In this document: piece after piece, positions 1 to 11,500 of the stretch | Position numbering within the stretch: the first letter of the stretch is position 1 | Layout: each line of letters starts with the position of its first letter | Assembly (NCBI GenBank): GCA_024305745.1 | Contig: JAHRBS010000007.1 | Location: 2,852,001-2,916,000, forward strand | Source: Polyporus tsugae | Taxonomy: Eukaryota > Basidiomycota > Agaricomycetes > Polyporales > Polyporaceae | DNA length: 64,000 bases | Direction: 5' to 3' | The notes under the pieces: generated by a model | The model's database searches: none | Seen by the model: only the letters and a program-made list of their open reading frames with translations | What the model was told of the DNA's origin: nothing | Program-made: the position numbers and the translations under genes

Positions 1-112
1 GCGCGAGGAGGAAAGAGGCTCGCGCTCGCACTACCGTGACGGATCGGGACGAGCTTCTCCGGGTGCTTCTTCCATCGCGTCGTCCGCCGACCCCCGCTTG
101 TCGTTGCGCAAG

Positions 113-1823
113 ATGGCATCCACCACGAACATTCCGGACCGGAGACGAGACGAAGAGTGGGATCTGGATAGAGATAAGGACAGGGACAGAGACAGGGACA
201 GAGAACGCGAGAGGGAAAGGGAGAGGGAACGCGAGAGAGATCGGAGGTACCGGGAGGAAGACAGGCGCAGAGACGACGATAGGCGCAGGGAGGATGACAG
301 GCGACACGACGATAGGAGGAGGGGCTCGAGGGACAATGACTACAGGCGACGCGACGACGACGAGCGGCGGGAGAGACGGAGGAGCGAGTCACGGTCTCGG
401 AGGGAGGTTTCGGAGGAGGAGAAGCGGCAAATATGGGCGGATCGCGTCAAGTAAGTCGTAGTCTATCTCTCAACTCACCGCATCCCCAATCATGGATATC
501 GTGCGCAGGGCTTTATCCGAGTCGGTCCTCACACAGACAGAGTATATCCGGCTGAAGGATGATGCCCAAACATACGAGCGGCTACGCAACTCGGCGCAAT
601 ACGAACATCTACCCGCGGAAGACAGGACAGAGCTGGAGAGGCTCGTCGAGGACACGAAGCAGGCTTTTAGGCAGAAGCAGCTCGAGCTCAACAAGACTAT
701 GGCGAGACTCGTCCCCCACGACTTCTTCCCCTTTGCGCAACCTCCCGAGCGACAGAGCGACGCAGCGTTCATTGAGATGCACGAGATACTCTCCGCATTG
801 CAGGACGATGTCAAGGTGATGCACGAAGCAGTCGCCAAGCTACTGTCTGTCCCCCTACCCACTGCCGTGTCCAGGGAAGCGAGCGAGGCCCGAGCTGACG
901 CGGAATCGAGTGGCGATCGCCCCAGAAAGCGTCGCCGCCTGTCCGTCGAGGCCTGCCCCTCGCGTGTCCAGGACGCCAGCTCAGATCAGCCTGGGCCGAG
1001 CATGCAGGAATTGGAGACATTGAAGGACGGTCTCACGGAGCTGACGGGTCGTATCTCGAATGTCGAGAACGACCTTGAGCAATATTCGAGCAAGGTCCAG
1101 GACGAGGTCGATGCTCAGCTCGACTACCAGCTCCCCGACTTCGGTGTCCCCACGGGCAAGGACAAGAAGACACACGTCGAGCTCGCGAACGACGTCGACA
1201 TGCTCCGTGGCGACGTCGACGCCGCAGAGCAGCGTGCAGAGACCGTTCTTGCGGCTCTCGCCAGGCTCAAGGTCGACGAAGGCTGGGAGGAAGACACCAA
1301 CACCCAGCTGAAGGAGCAAAACGAGAGGCTCAGACAGACGATCACAGAGGTGCGCAATGTTTGCATTGTTGTGCTCCGCACGTCGTTGACTGTCGTGCTC
1401 GTGCAGATGGAGGAGCACCAGAAGGAGATGTCCGCGAAGATGGAGGCTCAGACCGCAGAGATCAATGCGCTCAGCGGCGCCGTGCGGGCGTACATATCCT
1501 CCCCCGCCCAGTTCCCCGCCCCGCCCCCTCAGCTGTCTGCCGCGGAGATTATGGCGACGGTGCGGTCTCCGCTGCTCGTAGAGCTGCGGCAAAGGATGCA
1601 GCCGCTCCTCAACGATGCACGATTGGACATTGAAAAGCTGCTGCAGCAACAGCTCGACCAGGTGAACGGGGCGCTCCTGGCACAGATCACGCCTACGATG
1701 CGCGCCGTCGAGCTTGTCTCCAATTGGATCGAGAAGGTTAGCGCAACACCACCTGGTGGTGCCGCGCCCCCAGCTCTGATCGCGCCATCCGCCCCGAATG
1801 CGCAGCTGGCAAATGGCAGATGA
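113..1823 (+). CDS. RD/RE-rich coiled-coil protein, unknown function
   Basis: I do not recognise this protein. Three exons (113-450, 509-1349, 1407-1823) join in frame to give 531 residues; both introns (58 and 57 nt) have GT-AG ends. The start at 113 is chosen because AAG-ATG-GCA is a good fungal start context; there is no other ATG upstream in this frame. Residues about 1-110 are almost pure Arg-Asp and Arg-Glu dipeptides, a low-complexity charged tail of the kind seen in RNA-processing proteins. From about residue 120 the protein becomes helical with repeated Leu/Glu/Arg heptads, interrupted by a basic PRKRRR stretch near residue 250 that could be a nuclear localisation signal. The C-terminus is Ala/Pro-rich. 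A nuclear scaffold role is only inference. The second intron is a multiple of three and could be retained without a stop. Confidence 0.7.
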
Positions 1824-1977
1824 GGTCGCCACTGCAAACTTGTCTTTGACCTCGAACGCGTTGTATATCTGTCTCACCACACCCTATTTGTATCCTACTG
1901 TATTTTATAGTCGCGTAGCTGTAGTTGCCAAGGAATTTCTTGTATTTCTGGGGTGGTATAACCGTGCTTCCAGAGGC

Positions 1978-1981
1978 AAAA
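1978..1981 (-). terminator. Pol III T4 terminator of tRNA-Ile
   Basis: Four A residues on the plus strand read as TTTT on the minus strand, five bases beyond the tRNA discriminator base. A run of four or more T is the normal RNA polymerase III stop signal. Confidence 0.6.
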
Positions 1982-1986
1982 CTAAT

Positions 1987-2079
1987 TGGTCCCTCCGAGG
2001 ATCGAACTCGGAACCCTTGCATGACATGGCAGAGATAACCCTATAAGTACAAAGCTCTAACCAGTTGAGCTAAGGGACC
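1987..2079 (-). tRNA. tRNA-Ile (anticodon UAU) with a 19-nt intron
   Basis: The reverse strand folds into a full cloverleaf. The 7-bp acceptor stem GGTCCCT/AGGGACC is perfect, the D stem is GCTC/GAGC, the anticodon stem TTGTA/TGCAA has one G-U pair, and the T stem CCGAG/CTCGG closes a TTCGATC loop. The anticodon loop reads C-T-TAT-A followed by a 19-nt insert and then A, so the anticodon is UAU and the intron lies at the canonical position after base 37. Without the intron the molecule is 74 nt including discriminator A. Yeast tRNA-Ile(UAU) also has an intron at this place, which supports the assignment. The 3' CCA is not encoded as part of the gene. Confidence 0.9.
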
Positions 2080-2235
2080 ATAGGGCTCAACTGACTATAT
2101 AATTGTATCAAGGTATTGAGCCGTAGCCGAATGTTCGGCCGAGAAGGTCTCTGCGACGGCGCTACAAACATCGTAGGTCCACATTGCGAGCAAGAAACAT
2201 GCCAGGAATGGCCTCGTCCATCCACCAAGAACCAT

Positions 2236-3270
2236 CTATACACCAGGATCCACGCTGTCTTCGCGAATCCCATGAGCGGTCACACGCGCGAAGCGCGTTC
2301 CAACGCGCTGACCTTGCTCCTCCGAGTGGGTGATCCAAATGAGGGCCTTGAGATTCGAGTCCCTAGCCTTGACCTTCGAGGTCAAATAATTTTCGACCTT
2401 GGAGGACGAGTCGGCGTCCAGCGCGGAGGTCGGCTCTAAAAGAAAGAAGGGCCGAATGGCCATCAGTTCACGCTGTTTTATGAGAGACCTCCCGCACGAC
2501 TCGGACAGAGAAAGGGCCCGGAAGGGGGCTACTTGCCATCTAGCAGCAGCACCTCGGCGGTGCCCAGTCCCACGGCGATGGCGAGCGCGATGCGCTGCGC
2601 CTCTCCCCCACTCAGGTTCGCCCACGCCCGGTCCCAGAGCTCGCGGTCGATCCCCCAGGCTTCGGCCACGTCGAGCACGTCGTGGTGGGAGACGTCGGGC
2701 TCGCCGGACTTCGCGCCGAAGAGGCTGGACAGGGCTGAGGCGGTTTTAGACGAGTTAGGGCCCTGGATGTGCACGCCGAAGGTGTATATTGCGGCGAGGA
2801 AGTCGCGTGGCGTTCCGGGCAGGAGGGAGGCTCGTTGTGGGACGTACATGACCTTCGTGCGGAATCTGGGTATCCCTGGTAGCAACGGTGTCAGGCATTA
2901 GTCTTTTAACCCCATCGGCACGAAAAATGCAGACCATAGAACTGTGGGGTCCTGTGGGGACAGTGTCAGTATAGATGTGCGCGGTCATGCTTTTTGAAGA
3001 CAACATACTGGCCACGGTAGAGTATCTCCCCTGTATACAGATTCAGGTGGGAGATGCATTTCAACAATGTGGACTTGCTAAGAAAGACATTCAGTTGACC
3101 CGGTGTATCCGAGTCAATGTGCGAAACGGCACTCACCCAGAACCACTCCGTCCTTGCAACACAAGCACCTCGCCCTCGTCCACAGTCAGACTGACGTCAC
3201 TGAAGATGGGTAGGCCCTTCTCTTTGCAGCATCCGACGTTCTTCAACTGGAGCAACGGCGCCGTGGACAT
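2236..3270 (-). CDS. Small solitary ABC-type ATPase
   Basis: A single nucleotide-binding domain of 252 residues with no membrane segments. Exons are 3137-3270, 3009-3077, 2935-2951 (17 nt), 2537-2875 and 2236-2435. The Walker A motif GRSGSGKST (residues 40-48) is assembled across the first intron, the Q-loop region YVPQR lies in exon 4, the signature is LSGGEAQR, and Walker B VLLLDEP is completed only if the last intron (2436-2536) is spliced as GC-AG. It resembles the soluble ATPases of the bacterial FetA/YbbL and plant STAR1 type, which pair with a separate permease; no such permease is seen nearby. The 17-nt exon restores a GQTPQFYGIPRF reading, but its donor (GTCTGC) is weak, so this exon is less certain than the rest. 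Substrate unknown. Confidence 0.75.
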
Positions 3271-3720
3271 GAGCTAGGGTGTGGACTGTTCGACTTGGCC
3301 TGCGAGATGGTGGTCGTGAGTCCATGTATGTAAGCGGTCGACTGAGGCTGGCCTGATGGATGTTCAAACCGTGACGTTCACGTTCGAATGTCGAGCCTGT
3401 TTTTGGTAAGTGACGTCGTCAAACTCGCGCTTAACCTGTGACGCGTGACAGGTCTTTTCGGCAACCGGGATTGAATGGGGCTAGAATTCGAACGGACGCA
3501 ACAGTGCTTGTGCCGTTGGCATGACTCAGATATGATGTATACCACGGATAAAGCATACGATATATAACATCCCAAGCACCAGGGGACAACGGGAGTCACA
3601 ACGCCTGTACGATGCGAATGCAGGATGCGATTGCAGTACTATCAGAGCATGAGGAGGGGTAGGGATGCACATATATATGCACCTAATATTCTACGTGTGC
3701 TAGTAAGGTACTTGGGAATC
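3271..3720. other. Intergenic region, no gene seen
   Basis: Upstream region of the ABC ATPase and downstream region of TOM40. I see no recognisable coding, RNA or repeat feature apart from an AT-rich alternating stretch near 3670. Confidence 0.6.
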
Positions 3721-5079
3721 TCATGGTTGGGGCATAGCCAATGACCCGGGCGGAGGGGGAATCATGCCCATCTCCTCTGGCGTGAAGCTCGCGCTCTCGA
3801 TCATCACGCCAACACCGACCTTCGCGGCGTTCTACGAGGATTGCGGCGCATCAGACATGCCAATCAACTATCAACACAGGAGTGACACGGTACGTACCTT
3901 GAAGTGGTCGATCTCACCAGAGACCAAGAACGAGAACGTCGGCGCGAACCGCTGCTCGAGGTACGCAGCGACCTTGCCCGTCGAGTCGACCTGTGCCCTG
4001 AACGACGCCATGCGCAGCTCGTACCGCGCTGCCAAGCTTGCCAGCGCGTCTCTCCGCCCCTGGCCTGCGACGAGTTGGAGGTCCGCGGCTACGTCGACCT
4101 TCTCGCTCAACTTCTGCCAGTACGTCGCCTGCAGTATGCCCGCGCCTTGCATCTGTGCCGTCGCGATCCAGTTGCGGTCCGAGGACGTGTACTTGGCCAT
4201 GTATGCGGTGGCGACGTCGGACATGTCTGGGGTCTGCCTCTGCAGGACGGCCTCGACGCCGAGCGCGAGATTTTTGGTGACGGACTGGAGGTACGAGCCG
4301 ATGTAAATGCCCGTGCCGTCCGCGAGGGAGGGGTTGACCGCCTTGGCATTCAGCGAGTAGTCCGCGCCCTGGTAATCATGCTCGGCCTGGAAGAAGTTCT
4401 GGCCAGGTTGTGACGAGAGCTGCAGAAGAGACGCGTATTAGGGGGGCGTTTACTTGGGACAGCGGGGAGCGGATAGTGGCCGATGACAAGCACGACGAAG
4501 ATAGACAATGTAAGGCAGGGACGTACCTGAGCCTGAGCCTTTGACACGTTGGTGGCACTCCACCCCTGGTTAAAACGCCCAGACATGCTCCCGTCATTGT
4601 CGACATTGCCGTGCAGGAAGAGCTATGAGGTGTGCATGAGTATCGCCTGCTGGCCGGCAAGAAGTGTTACACGTTGCGCTATTATACGTACGTTCTCGTT
4701 GGCAAATATTGCGCCGAAATGGTACGCTGGCAGCGCAGTTTGCGAACCCAGGGTGAACGAATGTGTGACGTTGAATCCGGGGTTCATTGACAACGACTTG
4801 GAGAGGTCGGCCCTCGCGCCATCGAACAGGTAGTTGTTGACGAGCGTGTCTGAAGTGGGAAAGGATGAGTATACTGGAGAAGATGAGCCAGAAAGCTAGA
4901 TGACGCGACTGACTCTTGGCTTCTTTGGAGAGGTTTTCAGACGTCCCTGGACTGGGGAGGTCGAGGGCTTTTCTCCATGCCGCAAAGCGGTCGTACAAGC
5001 TAAATGGCCATCGTGATGAGGAAGGAGAGGAAGGACCAGGAGAGGGTGAGTCGACAGTGACGGGGATGGAGGAAGACAT
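3721..5079 (-). CDS. TOM40: Mitochondrial outer-membrane import pore Tom40
   Basis: Beta-barrel channel of the TOM complex through which nuclear-encoded precursors enter mitochondria. Five exons (4914-5079, 4692-4849, 4527-4622, 3898-4419, 3721-3831) join in frame to 350 residues, the usual length for fungal Tom40. Family landmarks include LYDRFAAWRKALDLPSPGT near the N-terminus, the LFLHGNVDNDGSMSGRFNQGW segment, WIATAQMQGAGILQATYWQK and the late FRAQVDSTGKVAAYLEQR strand pair. The C-terminal tail is short and proline-rich. The start at 5079 gives a Ser/Pro-rich leader of about 25 residues, as in other fungi. It is divergently arranged with HSP70 across about 1 kb. The assignment is secure; the least certain part is the exact start codon. 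Confidence 0.93.
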
Positions 5080-5859
5080 GACGACTGACGATGACCGGCA
5101 AGCGCTGCTCAACTTGGTCCAAAAATTCCGGCCAGCGACGCCGCGACACGCTCCATTAGGCAACTCCTTCCTTCAGCCGCCGGGGCAGGGCCGTCAAGCG
5201 CTCAGCGCTCACCGGTCACCCACAGACCTTGCACAGACCTGAGAGTCACATAGACTCGCCCAGGTGAGCCTTGTTCAATATATCACGTATAGGTCTACGG
5301 CAGTTAAGGACTGCGTGGTGTAGGGGAACATTCGGACGAAGGAAGGGAAGACAACGGTAGACTTTAAACGCTACCTAGAACAGGTGCCACCAGCATTTAT
5401 CCATTAAGGCTACGGCGAGAGAAGGATCATGAATGCGAATAGATAGCATCCACGGACACGATGCAAACACCCGGACTTGTAACATGACTACATGTTGGAT
5501 CGATCGCTCGTCGGGGAGCAAGGTAGGTTTGATGACGAAGAGCCAGCCAGCCACTCATGAGACGTGCGTCCAGGACATACGAACCCATGGTCAAACCCGT
5601 CCAGAGAAGGTGTCTCAAAGCAGGCTCAGAGCTCGAGCGTGTCGATCGCCCATCTTCTCAGGGATCTTCACGAAGCAAAGGCTGCAGCAGAGATAACTCA
5701 CAAAGCCGCAAAGCGCAGATGACTGAAAGCCAAAAACATAACTCTGCGGATGACGCGTCACTCTATGGTGAACAAAGGGTGGTATTATCGAGACAATTCT
5801 TTGAAGGGCGCGAACCGTCTGTGTGGCTCCAGCAAAGGCCGGCCGCGGCGTATGTTCGC

Positions 5860-5902
5860 GTGACAGCGAGGGCTGTGACATATGTGACATTTGTGACGTG
5901 AC
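5860..5902 (+). promoter_or_regulatory. Cluster of five GTGAC motifs
   Basis: GTGAC occurs at 5860, 5875, 5884, 5893 and 5898, the last two forming GTGACGTGACG, which contains a CRE/ATF-like TGACGT core. The cluster sits directly upstream of the GAA array. A bZIP or related stress factor site is inferred, not shown. Confidence 0.45.
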
Positions 5903-5907
5903 GAGTG

Positions 5908-5961
5908 GAATGCTCTGGAAAGGGTACGAAAGAAGGTGGAATGTCCCCGAACTCGGTCGAA
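5908..5961 (+). promoter_or_regulatory. Step-type heat-shock element array (six GAA units)
   Basis: GAA triplets start at 5908, 5918, 5928, 5939, 5949 and 5959, spaced 10, 10, 11, 10 and 10 bases apart, with an extra GAA at 5932. Direct GAA repeats separated by five-base gaps between nGAAn units are known in yeast as step-type heat-shock elements bound by Hsf1. The array ends 19 bases before the TATA box of a cytosolic HSP70, exactly where HSF sites are expected. Confidence 0.75.
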
Positions 5962-5979
5962 CGTCCAATTGCGAGGTCG

Positions 5980-5986
5980 TATATAA
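5980..5986 (+). promoter_or_regulatory. TATA box of HSP70
   Basis: TATATAA lies 94 bases before the HSP70 start codon and directly downstream of the GAA array, a normal position for a strongly inducible fungal promoter. Confidence 0.7.
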
Positions 5987-6079
5987 GCCATGACCCCAAT
6001 CAGTCTCCCCCCACTGTTTTCCTTTACGATCTCTTGTACACTCTCATATCCTCCTCCCTCCTCCTAATCTACACGCAAA

Positions 6080-8158
6080 ATGACCAAGGCCGTCGGTATC
6101 GATTTGGGCACCACCTACTCGTGAGTCTTTTTTTCACGCCCCACATCGCCTCTGACAATTTGTACTGACTTGACAAATTTTCAGCTGCGTTGGTGTCTGG
6201 CAGAACGATCGTGTCGAGATCATCGCCAACGACCAGGGTAACCGCACCACCCCCTCCTATGTCGCATTCACCGATACCGAGCGTCTCATCGGTGATGCGG
6301 CCAAGAACCAAGTCGCGATGAACCCCCACAACACGGTTTTCGACGCTAAGCGTCTCATCGGTCGCAAGTTCTCCGACGCTGAGGTCCAGTCCGATATCAA
6401 GCACTTCCCCTTCATCGTCTTCGACAAGGCTGGCAAGCCCTACATTCGCGTTTCGTACCGCGGCGAGGATAAGGAGTTCGTGAGTACCTCCGTCATATTT
6501 CCTTATCTGACTGAATTCTGACGCCATATCTCCAGTCTCCCGAGGAGATCTCCTCCATGATCCTGACCAAGATGAAGGAGGTCGCCGAGTCCTACCTCGG
6601 TGGCACCGTCACCTCCGCCGTCGTCACAGTCCCCGCCTACTTTAACGACTCCCAGCGTCAGGCCACCAAGGATGCTGGTACCATTTCCGGTCTCAATGTC
6701 CTCCGTATCATCAACGAGCCTACCGCGGCTGCCATCGCTTACGGTCTCGACAAGAAGACGACTGGTGAGCGCAACGTCCTCATCTTCGATCTCGGCGGAG
6801 GAACTTTCGATGTGTCGCTCTTGACCATCGAGGAGGGTATCTTCGAGGTCAAGGCTACCGCCGGCGACACCCACTTGGGTGGTGAGGACTTTGACAACCG
6901 TCTAGTCACGCACTTCTCGCAGGAGTTCAAGCGCAAGCACAAGAAGGATCTTTCCGGCAACCCCCGTGCTCTTCGTCGCCTCCGTACCGCCTGCGAGCGC
7001 GCCAAGCGCACCCTATCCTCTGCCGCCCAGACCACCATCGAGATCGACTCGCTCTTCGACGGCGTCGACTTCTACACCTCCCTTACCCGTGCCCGTTTCG
7101 AGGAGCTCTGCCAGGATCTCTTCCGTTCCACTCTCGAGCCCGTTGAGAAGGTTCTCCGTGATTCGAAGATCGACAAGGCGCAGGTCCATGAGATCGTCCT
7201 TGTCGGCGGTTCGACCCGTATCCCCCGTATCGTCAAGCTCGTCTCGGACTTCTTCAACGGGAAGGAGCCCAACAAGTCGATCAACCCCGACGAGGCTGTT
7301 GCCTACGGTGCTGCCGTCCAGGCCGCCATCCTCACCGGTGACACTTCGGAGAAGACGCAGGACCTCCTCCTCCTCGACGTTGCTCCTCTGTCGCTCGGTA
7401 TCGAGACCGCGGGTGGTGTGATGACGCCGCTCATCAAGCGCAACACCACTGTCCCGACGAAGAAGGCCGAGATCTTCTCGACCTACTCCGACAACCAGCC
7501 CGGCGTACTCATCCAGGTCTACGAGGGTGAGCGTGCGCGCACCAAGGACAACAACCTCCTCGGCAAGTTCGAGCTCTCCGGTATCCCCCCCGCTCCCCGC
7601 GGTGTTCCTCAGATCGAGGTCACCTTCGACATGGACGCCAACGGTATCCTGAACGTCTCCGCCGCCGACAAGACGACCGGCAAGTCGAACCGCATCACGA
7701 TCACGAACGACAAGGGCCGTCTCTCGAAGGAGGAGATCGAGCGCATGGTCTCCGAGGCCGAGAAGTACAAGGCCGAGGACGCCGCGGCGACGGAGCGCAT
7801 CACGGCTAAGAACGGGCTCGAGTCGTACGCGTACAACCTCCGCAACTCACTCACGGACGAGAAGCTCGCGGACAAGTTCGACCCCGCGGACAAGCAGAAG
7901 CTCGAGACCGCCGTCAACGACACGATCGGGTGGCTCGACTCGTCGCAGGAGGCGTCCAAGGAGGAGTACGAGGAGCACCAGAAGGAGCTTGAGGCCGTCG
8001 CGAGTCCCATCATGCAGAAGCTCTACCAGTCGGCGGGCGGCCAGCCCGGTGGCTTCCCTGGTGGTGCGCCCGGCGGTTTCCCTGGCGGTGCGCCTGGTGG
8101 CTTCCCCGGAGGCGCTGCCGGCGCCGAGGAGGGCCCAAGCGTCGAGGAGGTCGACTGA
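6080..8158 (+). CDS. HSP70: Cytosolic Hsp70 chaperone (Ssa type)
   Basis: ATP-dependent chaperone of the cytosol and nucleus. Three exons (6080-6120, 6185-6479, 6536-8158) give 652 residues, the standard length. All signature sequences are present: [13 protein letters not shown] at the start, the [12 protein letters not shown] phosphate-binding loop, the [10 protein letters not shown] motif, and a C-terminal EEVD that binds TPR co-chaperones and marks the cytosolic class. The tail before EEVD carries three GGFPGGA-type repeats. The first intron lies within the Ser codon of the GTTYSCVG motif. Start context CAAAATGACC is strong. Upstream GAA array and TATA box argue for heat-shock control; MGE1, the mitochondrial Hsp70 exchange factor, lies further along but is not co-regulated by any sequence I can see. 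Confidence 0.97.
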
Positions 8159-8572
8159 GCGATTGGCGCGGTCGTTGGTTCCCTGTTCCGGTACTCGTTG
8201 CATGCGCATAGCTGGAATTTGTTGTTACGATCATGACGGCTTGTGGACTCGAACGTAAAAGTAGCATGTATCATAGTTGCATCTCTTAGAATCTGCATGG
8301 CTTTTCTTCCTCTCTCATACCTTCTACGTGTGCGTGTGTCTAAGGAGTTCAACATCAAATTGGTTGATTTCTTACGCAAGTCAAAGTCGACTTGGTAAGT
8401 ACGCTCTATCAAGACTTCGACATGTATCACCGCGAATCTTTGGGCGAGATGACCATGTCTCCACACTTCCGATAAACTACTAGTACACTTCACACAGACG
8501 GGGTCCTTCAAGATACGAGATTTCGTGTCGACGTGCAACCACCGCTCTACGTTCTCTTGTCTCGCCCGTCGT
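8159..8572. other. Convergent 3' region, no gene seen
   Basis: Shared 3' flank of HSP70 and the PhoD-B gene. No coding or RNA feature recognised. Confidence 0.6.
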
Positions 8573-11500
8573 TCACTCTTGGCCCTGGACCTTCAGAACA
8601 CCAGCTAAGACACTGCCTCCCGCAACAGGACGGCTCAGCTTGTTCGCGCCTGCGCACACGGTTGATCAGCCTCAGTGTCCGCGTAGAGACCATGCTAGCT
8701 GCTAGGCGTACCTGCTTTGACGATGAACGTCGCGCTCGAGAACGCTTCCAAGTTCGCAGTGTCTGTAGAGTGAAGTGAGTGTTGTGCACTCGCAAGAACC
8801 AGAGGAGGCGACACTCACTAACGTTGCTCATCGCCCAGTACGTCGCGTTCGCCTGGTGGGGATCGAGCGTGAGCGTGAAGAAGCCGCGGTACGAGCCTTC
8901 GCTCCATTGGAGGTCCGTGTTCGCAGAGACGAAGACCGTCGAGAACTTGTCTGCGTTCGTCGGGGAGATCCCGGCACCGAACGAGGACGTGGAGGTGACG
9001 GCGGTCCCGGCGAACTCGACCCCGATCGCACCTTCCCCGGTGATAGGGTTGTAGCTGGGGGAACGAATGTTCTGTTAGTGATGAGCTAGGGCAGAACAGG
9101 GAGGATACACGTGCTCGATGGTTTGGTTTGGGTCTAGTATGCGTACTGTTTGAGCTGGGCTGAGAACGGGGATGGAGGTGAGTACTTACGAGCTAGGTCG
9201 CTGACCCAGTTGGCGTGCGAGTCCCCGGAAAGGATGATGGTGTTGCTGATCTTGTTCTTGTACAGGTGGTCGAGGACTCGGTTGCGGTTGGCGCGGTAGC
9301 CATCCCAGGCATCCTAATGATGGATATTCCTGAACAGAAGGCTGTAGTTTGCAAGGTATGCGGCTTACGACGTCCACTGCAGCATCGCCGTCAGTGTCAG
9401 GGAGGTTCAATTGTCGGTTCAGGAAGAGACTCACGGGAACCGCTTTCGTTCAGCATCGTAAAGACAATCTGCTGTCTGCAGGGGTTCAACTAGAGCTCTT
9501 GGAGATATCGCACATAATCTTACCCAACAATGCGCCATGTCGCACCGCGAGCCTTCGATTCGGAAAGCGTCTGATAGAACCCTGAACTAGGGATCAGTTG
9601 GACAGCAGTGAATTATGAAGTGAAAGCACGTACAAGATTCTTGCTCCGTGCCCATGAGCGAGCGGTTCCTCACATCTGCGATGGAATTGATGACTGAATC
9701 GAACGTTGGTGAGATAACAAGCTACACCGTCACTACGAATACGAACAATCTAGGGGGATTGTTAGTTTTTCAAAAGTCAAAAATCAGCGGGAACACTAGG
9801 CGTACCTGTGTTATAATACAGCTGTGGCAGACAACCCACATTCAGATTCGCGTTTTTCTCGTGCACGAAGGGCTTACATCTGTGATATCACGATCGTATT
9901 GGCCTGAACATTGGTGAGTCAGAATTGCTAACTTGCTGAAGAACGCGACAAGATGTACTCACGGGTATCCAGCATCGTCAGGTCCTAGACGTTATTTCGT
10001 CATTTTCATACGTCATGACAAAGTTGAAGTACGAGCATACCAAAAGCTTGCCGATCTGGAAATTGCGCCAGATACGAAGCTTGTCATCAGGATCGACCTG
10101 TCGAATGGGCATCCACTCATGGTATGCGCGAACCGCAGCGAGCTTCCTGTCCGTGAAGCATGCACCGGAGGGGGAGAAGCTACAGCCTACAGCTGTATCA
10201 TTGCTGTCGGCAGTGCCGGCCTTCCAGGCCTGGTCCGCGACTTCGTGATCATCCTAGCGAGTCCGGACACTTTGATCAAATACTCGAGAAACAAGTAGCA
10301 TGAGAGAACCAACCCTTAAAGCAACGCGCATGTGCTGGTGAGGCTGGCGCGCTCAAAGGTTCTGGGTGTGATTACTCACCAGACAGTAATCCAAGGACCC
10401 TTTTGGTGGGCGTCCCTCAGGCTGACATCTGTTCTGTACTGGTTCAATCGCAGACGATAGTCTGCAATAGTTGCCAATTCCCGGCCAAGTGTCTGGCGGC
10501 CAATCTTTGCTCTAGAACATATTTTAGCGAATGTACCGACTTCGATACCTGTAGTTCAAGCTACTGGTCCTACCCATTCCCGAGGGATTCATAGATCTAC
10601 ACCTGATGAATGAGGGGCATGCTCATAGGCTCCGACTTAGAGGAGGATGTACGTAGTCACCAAGGTGCAAGAACAAGTCTGCAGAGGTGTTGTGTGCAGC
10701 AACTCCGTATGCGTTGAACCATCCTGTGCCCCATCGCCGTCAACACACGCCACGTCCCTGAAACTTGAAATTGCCACACCTGATTGGTACTGGGAGCAAC
10801 TGAACACTGCTAACGTCAAAGGTTTCCCACTGTTCACATGTTCGGCAGGGGCTGTAGACGACATTCAGCGATCTTAAATTGCGACGCGAGTCAATGCAAT
10901 GGCGTACTGTTCGGGCTAGAGAGGGTTCGCGTGGAACCGACCGGGCTTACGGTGCTCGCATTTGTGCAGTCGGCGAACTGAAACCAGTAATGGGAGTCGG
11001 GGTTTAAGTTATTAGCCTCAACCTTCAGGGTCCAGTCGACGTCATAGGAGGTGAAGGCATCTCCGGAGTCGACATGACGCCCAGAGAGGTTGGCGTTGTC
11101 AAATATTTTGAATGATACGCAGACCGGAATACTCTGATCCGGGAGTTGAGAGCCAATGGGGACAGCACGAGTCCAAAGCAGGACGGAGGTGTCGAAGGGA
11201 TCTCCCTGGTCAATATATACTTTAGCAAGCTCAAATGGTTTCTAAACCTAAGGGAACGCTCACACTAGCAACTGGGTGAGGGAGCAGTGGTGAATATAAG
11301 AACATGCGACAAAGATAGGAGACATACCTGAATGAGTGAAGTTGATGCCGCCTTTGTATATGAAGGGGCTCTAGGATAGAATTCAATGCCAAGCACAAGC
11401 CACGAATGCATGACGACCACTGACTGAGCTGAAGTCACCGCCGTAGAACGTTGGGTAACCTTCGTCGACGAAACCCTCAGAGCTTTGCGTATCAGCGAGT

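Larger units (their letters stand above)
5080..6079. other. Shared TOM40/HSP70 divergent promoter region
   Basis: One kilobase without a convincing gene. The half next to HSP70 holds clustered GTGAC motifs, a GAA array and a TATA box, annotated separately. The half next to TOM40 shows no motif I can name. Open frames here are short, overlapping on several strands and without recognisable homology. Confidence 0.7.

Noticed and set aside
180..240. Purine-rich tandem repeat as a microsatellite
   Set aside because: It is in frame inside exon 1 and encodes the RD/RE dipeptide region, so it is better described as low-complexity coding sequence.
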